Assembly (NCBI GenBank): GCA_905182375.1
Contig: CAJJBF010000005.1
Location: 163,337-227,336, forward strand
From: Flammeovirgaceae bacterium UBA4465
Lineage (GTDB): Bacteria > Bacteroidota > Bacteroidia > Cytophagales > Cyclobacteriaceae
Direction of reading: 5' to 3'
Length of the DNA stretch: 64,000 nt
In this document: positions 1 through 9,586 of the stretch, piece by piece
Layout of the letters: every line of letters begins with the position of its first letter
How positions within the stretch are numbered: position 1 is the stretch's first letter
Notes under the pieces: generated by a model
Told to the model about the DNA's origin: nothing
What the model saw: the letters and a program-made list of their open reading frames with translations, nothing else
Database searches by the model: none
Program-made: the position numbers and the translations under genes

Positions 1-1395
1 ATTAAAGTCACTATAGGCAAAAAAGACAGCCCCATTCAAATAGCCCTAACCAAGGAAATTCCTTCAATAGCGGTTATGCAGGATTCTGAATATATAAAAC
101 ATATTAAAATTAAGAGTGAGCTACTCACTGAATTTTGGGGTAGACCCATGTACGTACAAGCCAATGTGTTGATACCCAAAGGTTTTTCGAAGAATAATAC
201 AGATCGCTATCCATTGATGGTTTTTCATGGACACTTCCCAAAAACAATAGGTGGATTTAGAACCGAACCACCCGCCTCCCCAAAACAAGATACCGTCTAT
301 AGCAGTCGATTTGGCATTACCGGTTATCAATACATCCAAGAAAAAGAGGCTTATGACTTCTATCAGAAATGGGTATCAGAAGATTTTCCTCGTTTTTTGG
401 TCCTTGAAATACAGCACCAAAACCCCTACTATGACGATTCATACGCAGTAAACTCGGCCAACCTAGGGCCTTACGGCGATGTCATTACTTATGAGCTGAT
501 ACCTCATATCGAAAAATTATTTAACGGCGTAGGAGCAGGTTGGGGACGTTTCCTTTATGGGGGTTCTACAGGCGGTTGGGAAGCTTTAGCGGCCCAAGTA
601 TTTTATCCTAAAGAATATAACGGATGTTTTGCAGCCTGCCCTGATCCCATTGACTTTAGGGGCTACACTGTGGTAGATATATACAACGATGACAACGCCT
701 ACTATACAGAAGGTGCATTCAAACAAACCTTGAGAGCAGGTAAACGTGATGGTAAAGGACACCTGCAAGCCTATTTAAAAGATATGAACCGTCGTGAGTA
801 TATTCTGGGTAATAAAAGTCGTTCCGGTGACCAGTGGGACATCTGGCAAGCCGTCTATTCACCTGTTGGAGATGATGGTTACCCAAAGCCCATTTGGAAC
901 AAGCTCACTGGTCAAATTGACCGTGAAGTAGCTAATTATTGGAAAGAAAATTATGATTTGCGGTATATCATGGAAAGAGATTGGGATCAAATGGGTCATG
1001 ACCTCGAGGGAAAAGTCCATATCTATTGTGGTGATATGGACAACTACTATCTCAATAATGCAGTGGTACTGACCGAAGAATTCTTAGAAAGTACTACGGG
1101 GCCCTATTACGATGGTGAAGTGGCTTATGGCAACAACCAAGAACACTGCTGGAACGGAGATCAAGAAAACCCGAATTACCTCACTCGACTTCGCTACAAT
1201 ACCCTCTATTTAGACAAAATAAAAAGACGATTTTTTGGAATCCGCACCCAAAACACATCACCTAAAAAATTGGGAACTTTAGAAAGAAGAATAAAATTAT
1301 CAAAGGGAGCATTATTACTTGCTTATCTTATCAATACTTGCTTATCTTATCAATTTCAGAAAAGATTAATTAAAAATTGCCGGTCCATCGAATAG
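1..1395 (+). CDS. Putative alpha/beta-hydrolase esterase, 5' end outside the window
   Basis: The reading frame is open from base 1, so the gene starts upstream; the first ATG in the window is at 76. The protein shows a nucleophile-elbow motif GGSTGG (Ser codon near 565), as in the esterase D/Fes-like branch of alpha/beta hydrolases. A conserved aromatic- and Asp-rich middle contains a likely acid residue in a YCGDMDNYYL stretch, and a late NQEHCWNG segment could supply the catalytic His. The last ~50 residues are basic and look unlike the rest. The 3' end overlaps the convergent ThuA-like gene by 26 bases, so the C-terminal tail may be an extension after loss of the original stop. Substrate unknown. 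The family assignment comes from the elbow motif and overall layout; specificity is not inferable. Confidence 0.7.
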   Translation: MKVTIGKKDSPIQIALTKEIPSIAVMQDSEYIKHIKIKSELLTEFWGRPMYVQANVLIPKGFSKNNTDRYPLMVFHGHFPKTIGGFRTEPPASPKQDTVYSSRFGITGYQYIQEKEAYDFYQKWVSEDFPRFLVLEIQHQNPYYDDSYAVNSANLGPYGDVITYELIPHIEKLFNGVGAGWGRFLYGGSTGGWEALAAQVFYPKEYNGCFAACPDPIDFRGYTVVDIYNDDNAYYTEGAFKQTLRAGKRDGKGHLQAYLKDMNRREYILGNKSRSGDQWDIWQAVYSPVGDDGYPKPIWNKLTGQIDREVANYWKENYDLRYIMERDWDQMGHDLEGKVHIYCGDMDNYYLNNAVVLTEEFLESTTGPYYDGEVAYGNNQEHCWNGDQENPNYLTRLRYNTLYLDKIKRRFFGIRTQNTSPKKLGTLERRIKLSKGALLLAYLINTCLSYQFQKRLIKNCRSIE

Positions 1396-2230
1396 CATTT
1401 GCAAGCAACTGCTGAAAATTTTGATGCCTAAATGTGATCGGTGAATGCCCCAGTGCAGTGTAAAATACCTTCCCCTCTTTTTGCTCGTGATACCATACTA
1501 TTGGATGATCTTGCCCCATACCCCAGTTTTTATCCTTTACTAGAAAACTGATATTCCCACTTAAATTATAAGTAGCTTCATCTACAGTATACAGTACCGA
1601 ACTCGTTTGAGCTCTCGGGTTGTCATAAAAACAATACCATTCATCCGCCAAATCAAAAGTGTCTAGTAAACCTTCAGATAACTGATGGCTCACAACATCC
1701 ATGTCTAAATACAACATTGCGGTGTCTAAATTTTGACCTATATTGTGATGCGAGAAATGAGCCTGCAGCATCTCATCCTCATACCATGCCCATTGATGAG
1801 AATCATCTCCTGCTGCATGAACACCGATAAATCCACCACCGTCCTCGATCCATTGTTTAAAAATAGTCCGTTGGTCATCTGTTAACACTTTTCCACTCGT
1901 ATTGTTCCAGATTACGACTTGAAAATGCGCCAATTGAAGCTCATTAAATACGCCAGCATCTTCTGTCGCAAAAACCTTCCAGCCATTTTCATGACCCATT
2001 TTATCATAGATAGGCAGGGAAGCCTCAATCGCGTCAGAATGCCTAAATCCATTGGCTTTTGAAAAGACCAATATTGATTTTTCACCTAAACGGCTCGGTA
2101 ATTCGATGGGATCAGTATCGTAAAAATTAATCCCTTTTTTAGCCTTATAAATGAACACTCCGATGAACAAAGAAATGCTTAAAAAAGCTCCAGCAAAGCA
2201 ATAAAAAATATATTTTAATATTTTTTTCAC
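1370..2230 (-). CDS. ThuA-like domain protein, membrane-anchored
   Basis: A 286-residue protein with an N-terminal hydrophobic helix (about residues 8-28), probably an uncleaved anchor or signal peptide, followed by a ThuA-like (trehalose utilisation, glutamine-amidotransferase-like fold) domain. Family features visible are ILVFSKANGFRHSDAIEA near the start of the domain, the central VVIWNNTSGKVLTDDQ, and GGGFIGVHAAGD. The C-terminal GKVFYTALGHSPITF closely matches the usual YTxLGH motif. In Bacteroidota such proteins are commonly periplasmic and linked to carbohydrate use; the exact reaction is not established. The neighbouring GH16 enzyme on the same strand fits that context. It overlaps the esterase gene tail to tail. 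Family call is confident, biochemical role is not. Confidence 0.85.
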   Translation of the reverse strand: MKKILKYIFYCFAGAFLSISLFIGVFIYKAKKGINFYDTDPIELPSRLGEKSILVFSKANGFRHSDAIEASLPIYDKMGHENGWKVFATEDAGVFNELQLAHFQVVIWNNTSGKVLTDDQRTIFKQWIEDGGGFIGVHAAGDDSHQWAWYEDEMLQAHFSHHNIGQNLDTAMLYLDMDVVSHQLSEGLLDTFDLADEWYCFYDNPRAQTSSVLYTVDEATYNLSGNISFLVKDKNWGMGQDHPIVWYHEQKEGKVFYTALGHSPITFRHQNFQQLLANAIRWTGNF

Positions 2231-2567
2231 ATCCTACATCCAGTGAGTGACAGAAAAGACGTTATTGATGCGTAAGGTTTATTTGTCCACGTTCCTCACA
2301 TATATCCATCAAAAATGTCAAATCCTATTTTTGTGTTTTTTTTACGCCAAGGAAGTTAGATACTTAAATCTAGATTCAGCCATAAAATTTCAGGATTAAA
2401 AAAAACTATTCTGAAGATCATTTCAAATAAAAGTCAGCCCCAAAGCCTAAAAAAACTCATATAACTCTGTACTGAATTGAATGACCTAGTCATCGGATCA
2501 TACTTGCTCGTAAAAAAATTTTAATCATTCAAACTTATGTAGACCCTCAATCTTCTACATATAAACC
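2231..2567. other. Intergenic stretch without a gene
   Basis: About 340 bases of AT-rich sequence lie between the 5' end of the ThuA-like gene and the 3' end of the GH16 gene, both on the minus strand. It must hold the promoter of the ThuA-like gene. I see no ORF, RNA gene or convincing hairpin. Confidence 0.5.
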
Positions 2568-3455
2568 TTAATTTAGTTGAAAGACCCGGATATAATCTAC
2601 CAACATGTATTGTGGGAATACGGTTGATGTATTGGGACTCCCTGGCCAACTCCCACCGACGGCAATATTTAATATGAACCAAAAGGGCTGATTGAATTCA
2701 CTCAAATAAGCAGAAGTGATATCTATTGTATTGAAAACTACATCATCACGCAACCATCTAATTTGGGTTTCATCCCATTCAATTGAAAAAACATGAAATT
2801 CATCATTGTAAATACCCTCAGTCAATTTTGAAGACGTTCCATAATCAGCCTTAAAACCATTATCTTGCCAATGTACTGTCCCGTGGATGGTATTGTCTCT
2901 CCCGCTGGCATCTCCTCCTACAAGCTCCATAATATCAATTTCCCCACAATTTGGCCATCCTACCTCAGCATGATTGCTACCCAACATCCAGAAAGAAGGC
3001 CAAAGACCTTGACCATAAGGTAGATTGGCTCTGATATCAATCCTACCATATTTAAAGGCTTGCTTGCCCTTTGATATCAATTTAGAAGAGGTATAACCTT
3101 TCCCACCGAGTTGCTCTTTTTTGGCTTCTATCACTAGATATTCATCTTCAAGCATATATGCATTATCCTCAGTATAATATTGCAGTTCAGCATTGCCCCA
3201 TCCACACAGTGAAGGACAACCATCTCCGTTTTGAAAAATCCAATTATCGATATTTATAGCCGATTGATCAAATTCATCTTGCCATACCAAAGTCATTCCC
3301 TCATAAGTTAAAGGAGTTTCATAGCCCGACTCAGGAATAGCCGGTCGTCCAGTAATTGAATTGTCTACGTCATCTACCGGTGTAGTTGAATCGGAACAAC
3401 AAGATAATTGGAGCATTAGAACACTCAAGAAAAAAAAGAAAAAAGATCGTATCAT
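2568..3455 (-). CDS. GH16 family beta-glucanase (laminarinase-like) lipoprotein
   Basis: A 295-residue secreted glycoside hydrolase. It begins with a hydrophobic signal and a Cys at residues 19-20 (LQLSCCSD), a probable lipoprotein signal placing it at the outer membrane. The GH16 catalytic signature GEIDIMELVG is at residues 171-180, giving E172 as nucleophile, D174 as assisting residue and E177 as acid/base. Flanking GH16 hallmarks are LVWQDEFD at the N-terminus, GLWPSFWMLG before the active site and a final MLVDYIRVFQ strand. The EIDIMELVG form is typical of laminarinases, so beta-1,3-glucan is the likely substrate (inference). Upstream on the same strand lies a broken SusC-like fragment, suggesting that this enzyme is what remains of a polysaccharide utilisation locus. 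Confidence 0.92.
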   Translation of the reverse strand: MIRSFFFFFLSVLMLQLSCCSDSTTPVDDVDNSITGRPAIPESGYETPLTYEGMTLVWQDEFDQSAINIDNWIFQNGDGCPSLCGWGNAELQYYTEDNAYMLEDEYLVIEAKKEQLGGKGYTSSKLISKGKQAFKYGRIDIRANLPYGQGLWPSFWMLGSNHAEVGWPNCGEIDIMELVGGDASGRDNTIHGTVHWQDNGFKADYGTSSKLTEGIYNDEFHVFSIEWDETQIRWLRDDVVFNTIDITSAYLSEFNQPFWFILNIAVGGSWPGSPNTSTVFPQYMLVDYIRVFQLN

Positions 3456-3543
3456 ATCCAGGGTAAATAAAAGGGCATTAAACTCAATGTGGAAATTTAA
3501 TTCATTAAAATGAAATTATTGTACTGATGTGGTTGTAACTGAA

Positions 3544-3900
3544 CTATCCCTTAATAGCACTCCTTTTTTGGATTCGGTAACCGAACACTATAATTTCTTG
3601 TAATTCGGTAAAGTCTTCAGCCAAAATAACATCTATTATGGATCGCGAGCAGATGATCACCTCCTGCGTCTGTAGACCTATGAAAGTATATGCTAGTTTC
3701 CCCCCTTCTTCCGGAACACTCATTATATTTCCCATCTAAATCAGTAATCGTACCCGTATTTGTGCCTTCTAACATTACGTTGACACCAGGAACTTCACCC
3801 CCATCTTCTGTAGAGACCGTTCCTGAAATCAACCTTTGTCCTAATGACATATTACAAAATAGCAAACACGCTGCTCCAAAGAAAATTATTCTTTTCGTGG
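3544..3900 (-). pseudogene. Remnant of a SusC-like TonB-dependent receptor (N-terminus only)
   Basis: Two overlapping minus-strand frames together encode the start of a SusC-type outer-membrane receptor. They give a hydrophobic signal segment, then GTVSTEDGGEVPGVNVMLEG and GTITDLDGKY of the carboxypeptidase-regulatory-like domain. After a frame change come VPEEGGKLAYTFIG and ELQEIIVFGY, which is the usual entry to the plug domain. The frame breaks near 3720, no ATG is evident at the expected start, and the remaining ~900 residues of plug and barrel and any SusD partner are absent. This is therefore a truncated, frameshifted relic. It lies upstream of the GH16 gene in the same orientation, as expected of a former polysaccharide utilisation locus. 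Confidence 0.85.
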
Positions 3901-4240
3901 TTCTTATAAAAATTAAAATTTTATGGGGTGATTGGTGAAAAAATCAAATACTTACACCAATGCTAAATGACTTCTTGATATTTTTTTTAACGATTAATTC
4001 AATTTGGCATAGAGAATATTCATTTTTTAGGAAATAAAAAATTACAATCTTTTGAAATAGTGTTTAAAGCATTAATTCAAAGGTTAACAAAATGAAAAAG
4101 AATAAAAAGCAAAAAAAATAAAACACTATTCTTACTCAATTTATAACTATAAAAATCCTCATAACAATGTGACTTTTCTACAGTTGCGCTTTTCGACTTC
4201 GCAAGACTCATGATGACCTGCTTTCAGTTCCCTTATTTAT
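3901..4240. other. Intergenic AT-rich stretch
   Basis: No ORF of note. Long A/T runs occur around 3980-4130. Nothing here can be assigned beyond possible regulatory or decayed sequence left from the SusC locus. Confidence 0.4.
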
Positions 4241-4663
4241 TTAATACATATCATATTGACTTTGAATGATCGCTCTTTGACGCAATAGGTTTTGCTGAAA
4301 CTTTTGACTTTCACCTTTATCTTCTATCAATAATTTCAACCGCCAAGGCTGACAATAAAGTTGCAAGTAATCTGTCCCTTTAAACATGGAGATGAGCCGG
4401 TAAGGAAATGCTAAGACGCTCGGTTCTTGACTTACGCCCAACCAGATCAAGAGACCTTTTTTTCTAAGCTCAATTTTACAACTAAATACATCAGATTGTT
4501 TGTTTACTATATCTATAATTTCGTTATCAACATCGATCAAGGTAAATCCCTGTATACTGGGATTCGCTGGACTGATTTTGTCGGGAGATACCAAGGTGTT
4601 TCCTACCAAGTCTCTTATTTTCGAAAGCATTGCCGTATCTGGATTTGAAAGATTGAAAAGCAT
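4241..4663 (-). CDS. Conserved hypothetical protein, 140 aa
   Basis: A soluble protein with no signal peptide or membrane segment. The centre reads like an alternating strand/helix domain, ending in an Arg/Gln-rich amphipathic helix (LLRQRAIIQSQYDMY). I do not recognise a family. It stands alone, divergent from the 2OG oxygenase gene across a ~150-base gap, and its codon use resembles neighbouring intact genes. ORF length, absence of a better frame on the other strand and placement support a real gene; no function is proposed. Confidence 0.6.
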   Translation of the reverse strand: MLFNLSNPDTAMLSKIRDLVGNTLVSPDKISPANPSIQGFTLIDVDNEIIDIVNKQSDVFSCKIELRKKGLLIWLGVSQEPSVLAFPYRLISMFKGTDYLQLYCQPWRLKLLIEDKGESQKFQQNLLRQRAIIQSQYDMY

Positions 4664-4810
4664 ATTCCTTTTTTTACAAAAAAAACCCTAATCCTCGTAA
4701 CACAGAAGAATAAGCCTAAATATCTTAACAAATTAAATTACTTTGATTTTTTTATCTACACAATCTTTGAAAATCTACTAAAAACCTACATTATCATTAG
4801 CTTTACTTTC

Positions 4811-5767
4811 ATGACATCAAAAGCACACATTGCCACCGTAAATTACGAAGATTTTGTCTCTGATGATCCAGATCGGAAATTAAACTTCATCGCACATTTA
4901 GGAAACTCATTGTCTGAAATTGGATTTGTATTAGTAAGAAATCATGGAGTTACAGAAGCTTTACGTAATGAACTTTTCAGTGCTTCTAAAAAATTCTTCG
5001 AACTTCCCGACGAGGTCAAATCTAAGTATGAGTTTCCAGCGTTGGCTGGGCAAAGAGGTTACATTAGTAAATTTAAAGAAACAGCCAAAGGATTTAAAAC
5101 CCCAGATATGAAAGAATTTTATCATATTGGTCAAACAATCCAAAATGCCATTGGACCTGACTATCCACCTAACATTTGGCCTAAAGAGGTGCCCGAACTT
5201 AAAGAGGTTAGCCTACGCATTTATCAAACATTTGAAGAAACTGGCCTAAAATTACTCCAAGCTATAGCTTTGTATTTAGACCTTTCGGAGGATTTTTTTA
5301 ATGGAAAAATTCATGCCGGCAACTCCATATTAAGATTACTTCATTACTTTCCAGTAAAAGACATTTCCAAACTACCAGCAGGATCCGTTAGAGCGGCCGC
5401 ACATGAAGATATCAATTTGATTACCTTACTCATGGGAGGAAGTGCTGAAGGATTGCAAGCCAAGACCAAAGCTGGAAAATGGATTGATGTTAATCCTCTT
5501 TCTGATCAAATTGTTGTGAATGTTGGTGATATGCTTCAGCGACTGACCAACGGCCAACTGGTCTCGACCAGTCACCGCGTGATCAATAAAAATCCGCTAT
5601 TAATGAAAAGATCAAGATACTCTACACCTTTTTTCCTGCACCCAGTTCCAAGTATGGATTTGAGTGCTCTCCCCAGTACCGTAAACCAGCAACAACCCAA
5701 AAAATTTCAAGATATGACGGCGGGTGAATACTTAAATGAACGTCTCAAACAACTGGGGCTAAAATGA
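4811..5767 (+). CDS. 2-oxoglutarate/Fe(II)-dependent oxygenase, isopenicillin N synthase-like
   Basis: A 318-residue soluble protein with the standard two-part layout. An N-terminal DIOX_N domain contains GFVLVRNHGV near residues 38-47. The C-terminal 2OG-Fe(II) core has the iron facial triad H198-x-D200 (AAAHEDINL) and H255 (TSHRVIN). The RxS pair for 2-oxoglutarate is R269-Y-S271. Length matches the family (about 300-330 residues). The stop codon overlaps the ATG of the tryptophan 2,3-dioxygenase gene (ATGA), so the two are translationally coupled. That suggests a role linked to tryptophan/kynurenine metabolism, but the substrate cannot be read from the sequence. Confidence 0.9.
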   Translation: MTSKAHIATVNYEDFVSDDPDRKLNFIAHLGNSLSEIGFVLVRNHGVTEALRNELFSASKKFFELPDEVKSKYEFPALAGQRGYISKFKETAKGFKTPDMKEFYHIGQTIQNAIGPDYPPNIWPKEVPELKEVSLRIYQTFEETGLKLLQAIALYLDLSEDFFNGKIHAGNSILRLLHYFPVKDISKLPAGSVRAAAHEDINLITLLMGGSAEGLQAKTKAGKWIDVNPLSDQIVVNVGDMLQRLTNGQLVSTSHRVINKNPLLMKRSRYSTPFFLHPVPSMDLSALPSTVNQQQPKKFQDMTAGEYLNERLKQLGLK

Positions 5768-6723
5768 AAAATATGAATCCTAAAACAATAAGTTTAATTG
5801 AGTCACTTCAAAAAAAATACGGCGATACTGGAGAGGATCTCAATATCCATTTAGAAGGGTTACTACATGCAAAACCGATCACCTATTGGGATTACATACA
5901 ACTTGAATCCCTGCTAGGTACCCAAAAGCCAAGAACCAAGCATCCCGATGAAATGGTGTTCATTGTATACCACCAAACCACTGAGTTAATTTTTAAAATG
6001 ATTTTATGGGAGATCGATCAAATAGCGGTAGCAAAGGATTTAAAACCTGCCTTTTTTACTGAAAAATTGACCCGGATCAGTAGATATTTCGATTTACTTT
6101 CGAATTCATTTGAAATCATGAATGAAGGTATGCACGTAGATCAATTCTTGAAATTTCGAACCACCTTGACGCCCTCCTCTGGCTTTCAAAGTGCCCAATA
6201 TAGATTGATTGAATTTGCCTCAACTGAGCTGATCAATTTAATTGATATACGTTTTAGAGCGACTATTGACCGAAATACCCCCTTTGAACACGCCTATGAC
6301 CATCTTTACTGGCAAGCTGCAGGGAAAAATTATGATACCGGTGTGAAGTCGACGATGCTCATTGAGTTTCAAGAAAAGTATATGGATGATTTCATCACCT
6401 TTATGAAATATTACCATCAAACCAATCTCTGGACTCGATTTAAAGGACTGCCCAAAGAAATTCAAAATGAGGTTGAATTGCGCAACGCCATGCGCCATTA
6501 TGACCATACTGTCAATGTCAAATGGGTCATGTTTCATTATAAAACAGCTGCTAAATACTTGAAAAGTACCACAAACGTAAAGGCTACTGGAGGCAGTAAT
6601 TGGCAAAAATATATGCACCCAAAATACCAAAAACGCATCTTCTTTCCTGATTTGTGGACTCCTGAAGAGCAAAACCAATGGGGCATAGATAATTTGCAAC
6701 ATTATAATATTTTAGAAAAATAA
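5764..6723 (+). CDS. kynA: Tryptophan 2,3-dioxygenase
   Basis: Haem enzyme that opens the indole ring of L-tryptophan to N-formylkynurenine, the first step of the kynurenine pathway. The protein is 319 residues, all helical and cytoplasmic. Family hallmarks include YWDYIQLESLLG near the N-terminus, HPDEMVFIVYHQTTELIFK (distal pocket and substrate carboxylate region), RTTLTPSSGFQSAQYRLIE, and a C-terminal NAMRHYDHTVNVKW stretch followed by a helix with the expected proximal haem His region. The length is slightly above short bacterial forms, like other Bacteroidota members. It overlaps the upstream oxygenase gene by 4 bases. No kynureninase or formamidase is nearby, so the rest of the pathway must be elsewhere. 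Confidence 0.95.
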   Translation: MKNMNPKTISLIESLQKKYGDTGEDLNIHLEGLLHAKPITYWDYIQLESLLGTQKPRTKHPDEMVFIVYHQTTELIFKMILWEIDQIAVAKDLKPAFFTEKLTRISRYFDLLSNSFEIMNEGMHVDQFLKFRTTLTPSSGFQSAQYRLIEFASTELINLIDIRFRATIDRNTPFEHAYDHLYWQAAGKNYDTGVKSTMLIEFQEKYMDDFITFMKYYHQTNLWTRFKGLPKEIQNEVELRNAMRHYDHTVNVKWVMFHYKTAAKYLKSTTNVKATGGSNWQKYMHPKYQKRIFFPDLWTPEEQNQWGIDNLQHYNILEK

Positions 6724-6731
6724 ATAATCCT

Positions 6732-9554
6732 TTGACCGAATTTAAATTACACCTGTCCACCCATAAAATAGGGCTACGGATCCTTTTTTTAGTACTATTG
6801 TTACTCTTAAAATTGGGTAAAATAAGCGCGCAAATAATACCCACGTCACCACACGAACAAGCATGGGTGGATAGTCTTATGACTACCCTAAGTATTCGAG
6901 AACAAATAGCCCAATCTTTTATGGCTGCCGCGTACACTCACAATGACGAACCGAATGCCGAACTTATAGGTTTAATCCAAGATTTAGGAATCGGTGGTAT
7001 TATTTTCATGCAAGGAAATCCCATCGATCAAGTCAAGGTCAATACGACCTATCAAAAAGAATCTGAAATACCCCTCTTTATGGCAACTGATGCCGAATGG
7101 GGGCTCAGTATGAGATTATCTCAGACATCGGATTTTCCTTTTCAAATGGCTCTTGGGGCACTAGCGGATGATGATCTTATTTATGATATGGGATTTGAAA
7201 TCGGACTTCAAATGCGCCGATTAGGTCTGCACATTAATTTTGCTCCAGTCATTGACATCAATAATAATCCCCTTAACCCAGTCATTAATTATCGCTCTTT
7301 TGGAGAAAGTCGTACACGTGTGACCCAAAAATCAATCGCTTACATGAAGGGCCTGCAAGCGGCCGGTATCATGGCTGTAGCAAAACATTTCCCAGGTCAT
7401 GGTGATACACAAACAGATTCACATTATGGTTTGCCGATCATTGAGCACGACAGAGCACGATTGGACAGCATCGAACTCTATCCTTTTCGGAAACTTATCC
7501 AAGAAGATGTTGCGGGTATCATGATGGCACACATAAATGTCCCCGCTTTAGATGCTACACCCAAACAGGCCGCCACCTTATCTAAAAAAATAGTCACTGA
7601 ACTATTGAAAACGGAAATGGGGTTTAAAGGATTGGTCTTTACCGATGCTATGAATATGAAAGGAGTTACCTCGGGACATGATCTGGGTGAACCTGAATTA
7701 ATGGCATACTTGGCCGGAAATGACATCATTGAATTTTCTTTAAACATCAGCGCTTCCATTGCGAAAATCGAAGAAGCCCTTAAAACAGAAAGCCTTACTA
7801 CCGATCAGGTTAAGCTAAAGTGTAGACGTATTTTACATCAAAAGTATAAACTTGAGCTTCACAAAAAGTCCTTTCAAAAATCAGAAAATCTCATTCTAGA
7901 TATCAATAACCAAACAGCAAGAGACTTAAATAATACTTTGGCCAAAGCTTCCTTAACGGTATTAAAAAAGCATTATTTGGGATCCCATTTGACCAATGAA
8001 AAAATAGCCACTTTGTCTATCAATACCAATACAATTGCACCATTCCAAAAAGAGGCGATACGATTAGGCTTTAAAGACCACTTTTACCTCCCAAAGAAAG
8101 CAACCCAAGAGCAAATCAATGAAGTAGAAAGAAAACTCGAAGATTTCGAACGCATATACCTCGGTGTCATCCAGTCAGATCTTCGTCCCTATGGTCAAAT
8201 CAAAATATCAAATCAAAATTTGACCTTTATCAACGAACTAGCACAAGACTCCCGTGTGATGATCGGCTGGTTTGGAAATCCGTATACCTTGAATCAATTT
8301 AACACCCTTCACCAAGCATCAGATTTGGTCATAGGCTACCAAAACAATCCAGCTACCCAAGCTGCAATGACCCAGCTTTTTTTAGGAAATGGTATGGCCT
8401 CAGGTACCTTGCCGGTAACGGTGAACTCGTATTTTAAATTGGGTGACGGCATGATCATTCATAAAAATCCAGAGGTAGGTGCCACACAATTCGATGCCTA
8501 CCTACCCCTTTTACAGAACAAAAAGGTGGGGCTCGTGGTCAATCAAACTTCTACCGTTGGATCCCGACATTTAGTAGATACTTTATTGAGTTTAGGTATT
8601 CAAATAACGAGAATTTTTGCTCCGGAGCATGGATTTAGGGGCAATGCGCACGATGGTGCCACCATCTATGACAACATAGATCAGTCAACAGGATTACCTA
8701 TCATTTCGATTTATGGCAAACAAAAAAAACCAAGTCCAGAGCAATTGAAAGATCTTGACATCCTTATTTTTGATATTCAAGACGTCGGCGCCCGCTTCTA
8801 CACATTTATAAGCACCTTACATTATGTCATGGAGGCGGCAGCAGAAAATAATAAAGAAGTGATCGTTCTCGACCGACCTAATCCCAATGGAGACTATGTA
8901 GATGGTCCGGTATTAAAACCTGCATTTAAATCCTTCGTAGGCATGCACCCTCTACCGATTGTGCATGGCCTCACGATCGGTGAACTAGCCAAAATGATCA
9001 ATGGTGAAGGATGGCTAATAGCGGGCCAAAAATGTGATCTTGAAGTTATCAAAATAAAAAATTATTCGCATGCAATCCCTTGGGCTTTAAAAATCCCACC
9101 TTCACCCAATCTCCCCAACGATCGAGCCGTGAGATGGTATCCGTCACTCTGCCTTTTTGAAGCTACGGTTGTGAGTATAGGAAGAGGTACTTATGCTCCT
9201 TTTCAGCAACTGGGTGCTCCACAAATAAATAGTGATTTTAGTTTCACTCCCAAATCTATCAAAGGAATGTCAGTATATCCCAAACATCTCGACATGGTTT
9301 GCTATGGGGAAGACCTCACCGCTACTGAACCCATACCCAAGTTCAATCTTTCTCTGCTCATTAAGTACTATCATTTAATCAATATGGGATCTGATTTTTT
9401 CAATAGGAAAAAAACATTTAATCAGCTCGCAGGTAACGATGAATTGATACAGCAAATCATTTCAGGTTTGAGCAAAGAAGAAATCCAAGTAAGTTGGGCC
9501 GAAGATTTAGCTGAGTACAGATATTTGCGAAAAAAATATTTGCTTTATAATTGA
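6732..9554 (+). CDS. Fusion of GH3 beta-N-acetylhexosaminidase (NagZ-type) and NamZ-type exo-muramidase (DUF1343)
   Basis: A 940-residue two-enzyme protein. The start is TTG at 6732; no ATG lies before residue 50, and this start gives a clean signal peptide (hydrophobic run about residues 14-26, then KISAQ). Residues ~40-380 form a GH3 barrel with KHFPGHGDT near residue 217, the NagZ loop carrying the catalytic His, and KGLVFTDAMNMKG with the Asp nucleophile. A variable GH3-C-like region follows to ~575. Residues ~579-940 form a DUF1343 domain (NamZ, GH171) with KVGLVVNQTS, FAPEHGFRG, FDIQDVGARFYTF and LDRPNPNG. NagZ releases GlcNAc and NamZ releases MurNAc from non-reducing ends, so the fusion should take apart muropeptide glycan. 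An amidase follows convergently, completing a peptidoglycan-recycling module. Confidence 0.93.
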   Translation: MTEFKLHLSTHKIGLRILFLVLLLLLKLGKISAQIIPTSPHEQAWVDSLMTTLSIREQIAQSFMAAAYTHNDEPNAELIGLIQDLGIGGIIFMQGNPIDQVKVNTTYQKESEIPLFMATDAEWGLSMRLSQTSDFPFQMALGALADDDLIYDMGFEIGLQMRRLGLHINFAPVIDINNNPLNPVINYRSFGESRTRVTQKSIAYMKGLQAAGIMAVAKHFPGHGDTQTDSHYGLPIIEHDRARLDSIELYPFRKLIQEDVAGIMMAHINVPALDATPKQAATLSKKIVTELLKTEMGFKGLVFTDAMNMKGVTSGHDLGEPELMAYLAGNDIIEFSLNISASIAKIEEALKTESLTTDQVKLKCRRILHQKYKLELHKKSFQKSENLILDINNQTARDLNNTLAKASLTVLKKHYLGSHLTNEKIATLSINTNTIAPFQKEAIRLGFKDHFYLPKKATQEQINEVERKLEDFERIYLGVIQSDLRPYGQIKISNQNLTFINELAQDSRVMIGWFGNPYTLNQFNTLHQASDLVIGYQNNPATQAAMTQLFLGNGMASGTLPVTVNSYFKLGDGMIIHKNPEVGATQFDAYLPLLQNKKVGLVVNQTSTVGSRHLVDTLLSLGIQITRIFAPEHGFRGNAHDGATIYDNIDQSTGLPIISIYGKQKKPSPEQLKDLDILIFDIQDVGARFYTFISTLHYVMEAAAENNKEVIVLDRPNPNGDYVDGPVLKPAFKSFVGMHPLPIVHGLTIGELAKMINGEGWLIAGQKCDLEVIKIKNYSHAIPWALKIPPSPNLPNDRAVRWYPSLCLFEATVVSIGRGTYAPFQQLGAPQINSDFSFTPKSIKGMSVYPKHLDMVCYGEDLTATEPIPKFNLSLLIKYYHLINMGSDFFNRKKTFNQLAGNDELIQQIISGLSKEEIQVSWAEDLAEYRYLRKKYLLYN

Positions 9555-9586
9555 TTCAAATCGTAAACTTGAGTACTCTTTTTAAA

